This document shows, piece after piece, positions 7,682 through 12,677 of a stretch of DNA of 18,444 nt (within the stretch, counting starts at the first letter, position 1; each line of letters starts with the position of its first letter). The stretch lies in NCBI GenBank assembly GCA_003022685.1, contig PXSV01000162.1, positions 1 through 18,444 of the forward strand. Reading direction: 5' to 3'. The position numbers and the translations under genes are program-made. The notes below the pieces were generated by a model, which saw nothing but the letters and a program-made list of their open reading frames with translations, made no database searches and was not told the origin of the DNA. Origin of the DNA: Halobacteriales archaeon SW_9_67_24 (GTDB lineage Archaea > Halobacteriota > Halobacteria > Halobacteriales > Halococcaceae).

Positions 7682-7849
7682 ATGGGTACCGATCTCGTGC
7701 CGCCGCGCGAACGCGAATGCCTACAGTGTGGTCGCCACGAGGCCTGGGACGAGAACGCGGCGACGTGGACGATCGACGGCGACGCCATCGGCGAGGTGCA
7801 CTGCGTCCACGAGTGGGACATCAACGGCGAATACAGCCCGTTTCGATAG
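7682..7849 (+). CDS. HEWD family small zinc-binding protein
   Basis: 55-residue protein of the haloarchaeal HEWD family, named for its conserved tetrapeptide. CLQCGRHEAWDENAATWTI at residues 13-31 gives a CxxC knuckle, and VHCVHEWDINGEYSPF at 39-54 supplies a third Cys, a His and the HEWD motif, so one zinc site is likely. Length is normal for the family. The role is unknown; these tiny CxxC proteins are abundant in haloarchaea and some affect stress response or biofilm traits. The start is set by the TATA-like box 27 nt upstream. The stop codon (7847-7849) is followed with no gap by the 58-bp copy of thioesterase DNA. Confidence 0.85.
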   Translation: MGTDLVPPRERECLQCGRHEAWDENAATWTIDGDAIGEVHCVHEWDINGEYSPFR

Positions 7850-7907
7850 CGGCCGTTCGAAGTCGACCCGGTTGATCCGTGCGGTGACACACGACCGGCC
7901 CGCAAAC
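7850..7907 (-). pseudogene. 58-bp exact copy of an internal thioesterase gene segment
   Basis: This is identical base for base to 6592-6649 of the thioesterase gene about 1.26 kb away, in the same orientation. Read on the minus strand it gives FAGRSCVTARINRVDFERP. It is flanked by stretches without thioesterase similarity and has no start of its own. It begins on the first base after the stop codon of the HEWD gene, so it forms that gene's 3' untranslated region in antisense to thioesterase mRNA. Confidence 0.9.
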
Positions 7908-8177
7908 TTCGCCGCGTGACAGCGAGGGGTGCAGTCGCCGAACCGATAGGCTCGGCCGGTCGGATCGAGAACCGGTGTAGCCTCGGGTCGTAGCTCACAG
8001 GGATTGTTGTGACTGTTTCCCGATAGCCGCCGACCCCGTGTCGGTGGCATATCGAAACGACTCGTACTATCGGACAGTAACTGGATGTTCCGGCGTCGTT
8101 TCCGAGACAGTTCCGTTCGACAGTATGAAAAGACGCAGGCGTGGCTACCGGCTCGGGTATGTCGACTTTTCGTAGAG
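7908..8177. other. Gene-poor stretch with nested inverted repeats
   Basis: No convincing gene is seen in these 270 bp on either strand. The main structure is the hairpin at 8012-8078. acagt recurs at 8074, around 8105 and around 8119. A 16-codon plus-strand frame at 8124-8174 is too short and too Arg-rich to support. Confidence 0.5.
8012..8078. other. Nested inverted repeats / alternative hairpins
   Basis: Inner hairpin: cgata-gccgccgac (8021-8034), loop cccgt, gtcggtggc-a-tatcg (8040-8054), a 14-bp stem with one G-T-type position and one bulged base. The left arm can also pair outward: actgt...ccgatag (8012-8026) with ctatcggacagt (8067-8078). The two pairings compete for bases 8021-8026. 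This could be a small RNA, a processing site or a switch; function unknown. Confidence 0.5.
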
Positions 8178-8304
8178 TGCCCGGGGAGGGCTCCGAACCC
8201 TCGATCTCCGCATGTCCCAGGTTCGAGGCGGCGGCCTCGAAGGGAGCTGCGCCCGTCTCGAAACCCTATGAGTGCGGCGCTATGTCCAGCTAAGCCACCC
8301 GGGC
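8178..8304 (-). tRNA. Elongator tRNA-Met (CAT) with a 53-nt intron
   Basis: Exon 1 is 8304-8267 (38 nt) and exon 2 is 8213-8178 (36 nt). The acceptor stem GCCCGGG pairs with CCCGGGC, the discriminator is A and no CCA is encoded. The anticodon stem CCGCA pairs with TGCGG, the loop is CTCATA-A with anticodon CAT, and the T stem is GAGGG/CCCTC. The intron (8266-8214) lies after the base 3' of the anticodon, the canonical archaeal site. The intron ends pair (GGTT.CGAG with CTCGAACC) near the exon junctions as expected for a bulge-helix-bulge cut by the tRNA splicing endonuclease. Haloarchaeal elongator tRNA-Met genes are known to carry an intron here. The acceptor stem does not resemble the initiator form. 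Confidence 0.95.
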
Positions 8305-8330
8305 TGGCCGTTCGTATTCGACTCGGCGTC

Positions 8331-8337
8331 ATTAAGC
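8331..8337 (-). promoter_or_regulatory. TATA box of tRNA-Met
   Basis: GCTTAAT on the minus strand is centred about 30 nt upstream of the first tRNA base at 8304. Confidence 0.55.
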
Positions 8338-8354
8338 TTCCCATCCCGTCCGGC

Positions 8355-8363
8355 AGTCTTATG
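8355..8363 (+). promoter_or_regulatory. TATA-like box of the DUF7115-like gene
   Basis: gtcttatgc is centred about 28 nt before the ATG at 8388. It overlaps an in-frame upstream ATG (8361), which is therefore unlikely to be the start. Confidence 0.5.
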
Positions 8364-8387
8364 CCGGGCGGTGGCACAGACGGGGGT

Positions 8388-9485
8388 ATGGACGTTCCCG
8401 ACATCGTGGGCGAGCGCCTCGCCGACGAGTCGCAGCTGACCAGCGTGAGCATCGGGAACGACGACCGCGTGTACGTCACGCCGTCGCGGACCCTGGTCTA
8501 TCACTCCGCGGGGCTGTTCAGCAGCGAGTCCGTCGAGGAGTACCCCCACGACGCCGCACGGTTCGACGTCTCGGCCGGCCGGCGCGAGGCCTCCTTCGCC
8601 TTCGAGTACGCCGACAGCGACGTACGGGGGTTTTCGATCCCCCGCGATCGGATCGAGACCGTCCTTCCGCCGGTGATCGCGGGCGTCCTCCGCTCCACTG
8701 GACTGATCGACGACGACGAGGAGATAATCGAGAGCTACCGGTTCGGCGAGCGCACCTTGGTAGTTGCCGACCGGCGGCTGCTCACGTCGGTCGGCGAGGC
8801 GGTCTGGGACCGCGAGTTCGAGAGCTACGCCTACGAGGACGTCACCGGCGTCGATTTCGAAGCGGGCACGCTGCTCGTCGCGGTCAAGGGACGACAGCGA
8901 CGGCTCGATCTCTCCGGCGAGGGCGATCGGGAGGCCTACCGAACAATCGAGAACGCACTGTGCGCGTTCCACGACGTCGACACCCTCGTGGAGATCGGGT
9001 TGCAGGGCACCGACGAGCTCCGCCCCGAACCGTCGGCGAGCGACGACGGAGCGGCCGACCAGTCGGCGACGACCCACGAAACAACCGATCGAGAGCCGGC
9101 GAACCCTGACACGTCCGACCACACCCGAGCGGAGTCCCCCGACGCCGCTGTTCGAGAGGCCGATGCGAGCACTGAGCAATCGTCGTCCCGTCCCGCACGA
9201 TCGTCCGACGACACCCACTCGGCCGACGACGGTCAGCCGGTCGACGCCGACCGGTCCCCGAACCCCCTCTCGGAGCCGGGCGACGCCTCAACCGAACCTG
9301 CCGTTTCGATCGACGACGCGACCGATCGCCCGCCGGAAACCGCGCTGTCGGACGACGCGGACGCCGCCGCGATCGTCGACGAGCTCGACGCGCTCCGCGA
9401 GGCGGTCGACCGCCAGACCGAGCTCCTCGAACGCCAGCAGACGACGCTCGAACGCCTCGTCGATGAGGCCACCGACGACGAGTGA
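8388..9485 (+). CDS. Haloarchaeal conserved protein (DUF7115-like) with C-terminal coiled coil
   Basis: 365-residue soluble protein. Residues 1-215 form two related-looking beta-rich halves, each containing a 'response' strand (RVYVTPSRTLVYHSAGLFS, then RTLVVADRRLLTSVGEAVW) with an EEYPHDAARFDVS or ESYAYEDVTGVDF segment. This pattern resembles PH-like/bPH domains and matches a haloarchaeal family I recall as DUF7115; the number is from memory. Residues about 220-320 are an acidic, Ser/Thr/Pro-rich disordered linker. The last 38 residues (VDELDALREAVDRQTELLE and onward) form a heptad-like coiled coil suited to oligomerisation. No signal or membrane segment. The function is unknown. The start is chosen from the TATA spacing. 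It faces tRNA-Met divergently and the DUF5830-like gene convergently (24-bp gap). Confidence 0.8.
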   Translation: MDVPDIVGERLADESQLTSVSIGNDDRVYVTPSRTLVYHSAGLFSSESVEEYPHDAARFDVSAGRREASFAFEYADSDVRGFSIPRDRIETVLPPVIAGVLRSTGLIDDDEEIIESYRFGERTLVVADRRLLTSVGEAVWDREFESYAYEDVTGVDFEAGTLLVAVKGRQRRLDLSGEGDREAYRTIENALCAFHDVDTLVEIGLQGTDELRPEPSASDDGAADQSATTHETTDREPANPDTSDHTRAESPDAAVREADASTEQSSSRPARSSDDTHSADDGQPVDADRSPNPLSEPGDASTEPAVSIDDATDRPPETALSDDADAAAIVDELDALREAVDRQTELLERQQTTLERLVDEATDDE

Positions 9486-9509
9486 TCCCAGGACGACCAG
9501 GAACGCGAC

Positions 9510-9869
9510 TCAGCGCCGACCGATGACCGTCTCGATGCACGACGACCCGAACGGGCCGTGTTCGCCGGCATCAAGGCAAAGAAAGTAGCCCGTCGCAACG
9601 TCCGCCCCGCACCGCCGGCAGGTAAACTCGCCCTCCCGCGTGACGACGTCGCGCCCGAAGCGAACGAACTCGCCGGACAGCACCCGCACGATACCGTCCT
9701 CGCGTTCGATGACGCCGCGGACCTCGGCCGTGTCGAGGATCTCACGGGTCGTGTGGGGGTCGTCGGTCACGGTTTCGAGCCGGTCGATCGCGGTCGCGAG
9801 GTCGAGCTTCCCGTCCTCGAGCGTCGCGAGGAGTTCTACCCCGAGTTCGACCGGGTCGGCATCGCTCAC
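9510..9869 (-). CDS. Small zinc-binding haloarchaeal protein (DUF5830-like)
   Basis: 119 residues from GTG 9869. The N-terminal two thirds is helical and resembles a winged-helix fragment: ELGVELLATLEDGKLDLATA, then ATAIDRLETVT and TREILDTAEVRGVIERED. A treble-clef-like end follows with C84-x2-C87, C98 and C111 (EFTCRRCGAD, GYFLCLDAGE, GSSCIETVIGRR). I recall this as the haloarchaeal family DUF5830; its function is not known, and a nucleic-acid-binding role is only a guess from fold and zinc site. The GTG start is supported by a TATA-like ccttacc about 27 nt upstream (9893-9900). In-frame extension upstream is Arg-rich and unlike protein in this genome. It is divergent from the TVP38-type gene. 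Confidence 0.85.
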   Translation of the reverse strand: MSDADPVELGVELLATLEDGKLDLATAIDRLETVTDDPHTTREILDTAEVRGVIEREDGIVRVLSGEFVRFGRDVVTREGEFTCRRCGADVATGYFLCLDAGEHGPFGSSCIETVIGRR

Positions 9870-9892
9870 GCGAGCGGTCGGTCGGGCGGCGT

Positions 9893-9900
9893 GGTAAGGG
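9893..9900 (-). promoter_or_regulatory. TATA-like box of the DUF5830-like gene
   Basis: CCCTTACC on the minus strand is centred about 27 nt upstream of the GTG at 9869, consistent with a leaderless start. Confidence 0.5.
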
Positions 9901-9991
9901 TTGCGCGACCGCTTGCCCGGGCTGTGTGACGTCGAACTCCCCAGCGGCCGAACCGGAACGGGTTTTGCCGCCTCCATGCGGGCTGTCGTCC

Positions 9992-10816
9992 GTGCGGCGT
10001 GCTCGTCGGCGCGTGGTCGGAATCGCGGTCGTCGTCGGGGCGGTGGCGCTCGCCGGGCTCGCGCTGTCGCCCGACCGAGTTCTCGAACGGCTCGCCGCGC
10101 TTCGATCCCGGCCGGCGGCGTTCGCGGCGGTCGTGACGGCACTCTATCTCGTCCGACCCCTCGTCGCGTGGCCGCTGAGCCTCTGCTCGGCGGTCGTCGG
10201 CTACGGCTACGAGCTCGTCGGCCTCCCGTTCGCGCTCGTCGGGGTATGTGTCACCTGCCTCCCGCCATACGTCCTCGGACGCTACGCCGGCGGCAACAAT
10301 GATACCGAGAGCGAAAGCGGCCTTGTCGGTCGACTGAGCGGGTCAGGCGAGCGCTTCGTCGAGCGGACGGGTGGGGTTCGCGGGGTTGCCGCCGCACGGC
10401 TCGCGCCGCTGCCCGCCGACCCGGTGTCGGTCGGTGCAGGTCTCTCCGGGGTCGGTTTTCGGGAGTACCTCCGCGGAACGCTTCTCGGCGAGATCCCGTG
10501 GACGGTCGCCGCGGTGCTTGCGGGACGGTCGCTCGACCGGCTCGCGACCGCGGGCCTCGCCGGGGCCCTCACCAGAACGTGTCCGAGCAGTCATAGACGA
10601 CGCCGTGGCGCGGGCAGACGTACTTACAGTGGCGACGATCCATCGCCGCCCCGCAGGCCGGGCACGGCCGCCCCGCATCGATCACGTCTTCGCCGTCCGC
10701 GCTCACGCTCTCGTTCGGATTCGCGGCGCCCTCCTCGGCGACCTCGTTTCGATCGTCGCCGTTACCCGACTCGCTCGCACCGGCCATGTCCCCCTCGACC
10801 GGCGGCGCGGGGTTGA
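9992..10816 (+). CDS. TVP38/TMEM64 (SNARE-associated/DedA-like) membrane protein with replaced C-terminus
   Basis: 274-residue reading frame. Residues 1-192 are a TVP38/TMEM64-type integral membrane protein: a TM helix at about 8-28, a re-entrant/TM stretch ALYLVRPLVAWPLSLCSAVVGYGYE, a helix VGLPFALVGVCVTCLPPYVLG, the family signature region VAAARLAPLPADPVSVGAGLSGVGFREYL, and GEIPWTVAAVLAGRSL. These proteins are thought to move or scramble lipids or act as small-molecule transporters. The family normally has one more TM helix after this point. Here about 82 residues of Arg/Pro/Ser-rich sequence follow instead, encoded opposite the whole zinc-finger gene at 10569-10787. The tail is probably not native: the 3' end appears lost and the frame reads through until 10816. 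The GTG at 9992 is preferred to the GTG at 9926 because a T-rich box (ggttttg) lies about 28 nt upstream. Confidence 0.75.
   Translation: MRRARRRVVGIAVVVGAVALAGLALSPDRVLERLAALRSRPAAFAAVVTALYLVRPLVAWPLSLCSAVVGYGYELVGLPFALVGVCVTCLPPYVLGRYAGGNNDTESESGLVGRLSGSGERFVERTGGVRGVAAARLAPLPADPVSVGAGLSGVGFREYLRGTLLGEIPWTVAAVLAGRSLDRLATAGLAGALTRTCPSSHRRRRGAGRRTYSGDDPSPPRRPGTAAPHRSRLRRPRSRSRSDSRRPPRRPRFDRRRYPTRSHRPCPPRPAARG
10569..10787 (-). CDS. Small haloarchaeal zinc-finger protein (HCKYVCP...DCSDTFW type)
   Basis: 72-residue protein. The first 40 residues are acidic and low-complexity. The C-terminal domain has C42-x2-C45 (RPCPACGAAM), then RRHCKYVCPRHGVVYDCSDTFW with C54, C58, H61 and C67, enough ligands for one or two zinc ions. 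The RHCKYVCPxHGVVYDCSDTF block is highly conserved in a haloarchaeal family that I recall as 'HVO_2523 family zinc finger protein' (name from memory). Function unknown; nucleic-acid or protein binding is possible. The ATG at 10787 has a TATA-like ggttcaa 28 nt upstream (10813-10817). The gene lies entirely antisense to the extended frame of the TVP38-type gene. Its strong conservation makes it the real gene in this stretch. Confidence 0.85.
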   Translation of the reverse strand: MAGASESGNGDDRNEVAEEGAANPNESVSADGEDVIDAGRPCPACGAAMDRRHCKYVCPRHGVVYDCSDTFW

Positions 10817-10888
10817 ACCTTCCGCCGGACCGATGTTCGACGGAGGGACGCGGGAGTTTCGAGAGATTTGGGTGAGAGTCCGGACAAC

Positions 10889-10896
10889 GTTCTTTC
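10889..10896 (+). promoter_or_regulatory. TATA-like box of the molybdoenzyme gene
   Basis: gttctttc is centred about 28 nt before the ATG at 10920, with no ribosome binding site before the start. Confidence 0.45.
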
Positions 10897-10919
10897 CCGT
10901 CGGACCCTTGGCTCGGAAC

Positions 10920-12638
10920 ATGGCTACGAACGTCTTCGAGGAGTCGGTCGGCGCGGCGCTCGTCACGGCGGCGCTCGCGGGACTCGCGGGCGTCGCGGGG
11001 TCGTACGCGCTCGCGGGGTTCACCCCCGCCTTCCTCGCGTCGCCGATTACGGACTTCCTCACCGCGGTGATGCCCGATGCAGTCCTCCGATTCGCGATCG
11101 TCACGCTCACCGACGTCGGCCAGGCCGTCGGGATCGACCACCTCGGCCAGCAGACCAACCTGTTGCTCGCGCTCACGCTCGGTGCGGGGCTGCTGGGCGC
11201 GCTCGCGCTCGCGGCGCTCGCGACCGGCTACCGGCTCGACAGCCGGGCCGCCACGGTGAGTCTCGCGGGACTCGGCGCGTGGCTCGCGACCGCGGTGCTG
11301 ACGGGCGCGCCGATCCCCTCGCTCGGGGCCGGGATCGGCAGCGCGGTCGTCGTCGGCGTCGCCACTGCCGCCCTCGCCACGGCGGGCGACGGGACCACCA
11401 AATCGGGCGTCTCGAACGGCCGACGGACGGTGCTCGGGAGCCTCGCGAGCGCGCTCGGCGTCGGCGTCATCGGGTACGTGCTCGGAAGCTCCAACGCCGG
11501 GGCGTCGGCCCAGGAGGCGTCGCTGTCGAGCATCACCAACGATTCGGACGAGGCGAACGAAACGGGTGGCACGGGCGTCGCGGCCGGTGCGGGTGATGTC
11601 TCCAGCGACGACACGGCTACCGGATCGGCTGATAGCGGCGACGCGGCCGACGACGCCGGTGCGGCTGCCGACGGCGAGACGGCCAGTGAGGGTGCTGACA
11701 CCAGCAGCGCTGGGGGCGCGAACGAGCAGTCGGTTGACGACCTCCTCGCCAACGCCGAGGCGGCGTCGTTCGGGATCGAGGGGCTCGAAGGCCTCGTCAG
11801 CGGCGACGACTTCTACCGGGTCGACACCGCGAACCCCGACCCCGACGTGAACGCCGAGGACTGGACGCTCTCGATCACGGGCGCGGTCGGAGGTGAGCAC
11901 ACGTTCGACTACGACGAGATCACGTCGATGGGCTCGGAGAACCGGTTCATGACGCTGCGGTGTGTCAGCGATCCGCGCAACGGGAAGAAGATGGACAACG
12001 CGCTCTGGACCGGCGTCCCGATGGAGCGCGTGCTCGACGGGGTTGACCTCCAGGGCGAGTTCGTGATGGCCCGGTCGGTCGACGGCTACTACGAGGAGTT
12101 CCCGGTCGAGGCGCTCCGGACTGGATTCCTCGCCTACGGCATGGACGGCGAGGTGCTCCCCCGCGCGCACGGCTACCCCGTCCGCGCGCTGATCCCCGGC
12201 CACTGGGGCGAGATCAACGTCAAGTGGATCGACGAACTCGAAATCCTCGATCGCCCGGCCAAGGGCTTTTGGGAGAAGAAGGGCTGGAAGGGCACCGGCC
12301 CGGTGAACACGGTCGCGAAGCTCCACGCGACGAACCGTGCGGACGGGCGGATCACGGTCGCCGGTCACGCGAACGCCGGCGTTCAGGGAATCGAGCGCGT
12401 CGAGGTCTCGACCGACGGCGGAGACTCGTGGAACGAGGCCGAACTGTCGCCGGTCCTGACGCCGAACCTCGGTGGCGACGTCTGGCGGCAGTGGCGGTAC
12501 GACTACGACGCGCCCGGCGAGCAACACGAGGTCGTCGTCCGTGCGGTCGACGGCACCGGCACGCTCCAGCCGAAGAAGGAAACCGGCCGGTGCCCGAGCG
12601 GCGCGATGGGGTGGGTCTCGAAGACGATCGAAAAGTAA
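10920..12638 (+). CDS. Membrane-anchored molybdopterin-dependent oxidoreductase (sulfite oxidase family)
   Basis: 572-residue protein. Residues 1-165 hold about four Ala/Gly/Leu-rich TM helices, and a fifth hydrophobic segment (about 178-198, RRTVLGSLASALGVGVIGYV) is followed by a long Asp/Ser/Ala/Gly linker (about 200-275). The molybdopterin domain starts near VSGDDFYRVDTA. The molybdenum-ligating Cys is C348 in FMTLRCVSDPRNGKKMDNALW, followed by WTGVPM, DGYYEEFP and the cofactor-contacting HGYPVRALIPGHWG and VKWIDELEI. The C-terminal Ig-like dimerisation domain (about 455-572) has VEVSTDGGDSWNEAEL and WRQWRYDY. Sulfite oxidase relatives oxidise sulfite or reduce protein Met-sulfoxide; the haloarchaeal substrate is unknown. 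The catalytic domain probably faces outward, with electrons passing to or from the membrane. It is monocistronic and convergent with nrdJ (39-bp gap). Confidence 0.9.
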   Translation: MATNVFEESVGAALVTAALAGLAGVAGSYALAGFTPAFLASPITDFLTAVMPDAVLRFAIVTLTDVGQAVGIDHLGQQTNLLLALTLGAGLLGALALAALATGYRLDSRAATVSLAGLGAWLATAVLTGAPIPSLGAGIGSAVVVGVATAALATAGDGTTKSGVSNGRRTVLGSLASALGVGVIGYVLGSSNAGASAQEASLSSITNDSDEANETGGTGVAAGAGDVSSDDTATGSADSGDAADDAGAAADGETASEGADTSSAGGANEQSVDDLLANAEAASFGIEGLEGLVSGDDFYRVDTANPDPDVNAEDWTLSITGAVGGEHTFDYDEITSMGSENRFMTLRCVSDPRNGKKMDNALWTGVPMERVLDGVDLQGEFVMARSVDGYYEEFPVEALRTGFLAYGMDGEVLPRAHGYPVRALIPGHWGEINVKWIDELEILDRPAKGFWEKKGWKGTGPVNTVAKLHATNRADGRITVAGHANAGVQGIERVEVSTDGGDSWNEAELSPVLTPNLGGDVWRQWRYDYDAPGEQHEVVVRAVDGTGTLQPKKETGRCPSGAMGWVSKTIEK

Positions 12639-12677
12639 TCCGTTCGGCCGAGTTACGGTGGAGGGACTCGTCTCAGC

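Noticed and set aside
7850..8304. Integrated element or attachment site at tRNA-Met
   Set aside because: The 58-bp repeat matches the thioesterase gene, not the tRNA end; no integrase or repeated tRNA 3' end is present.
8085..8387. N-terminal extension of the DUF7115-like frame
   Set aside because: It would read through the antisense of tRNA-Met and is Arg/Pro-rich; a TATA-like box supports the start at 8388.
10569..12527. Long minus-strand frame that includes the zinc-finger protein as its C-terminus
   Set aside because: Everything upstream of the ATG at 10787 is antisense to the molybdoenzyme gene; only the last 72 codons look like a protein.
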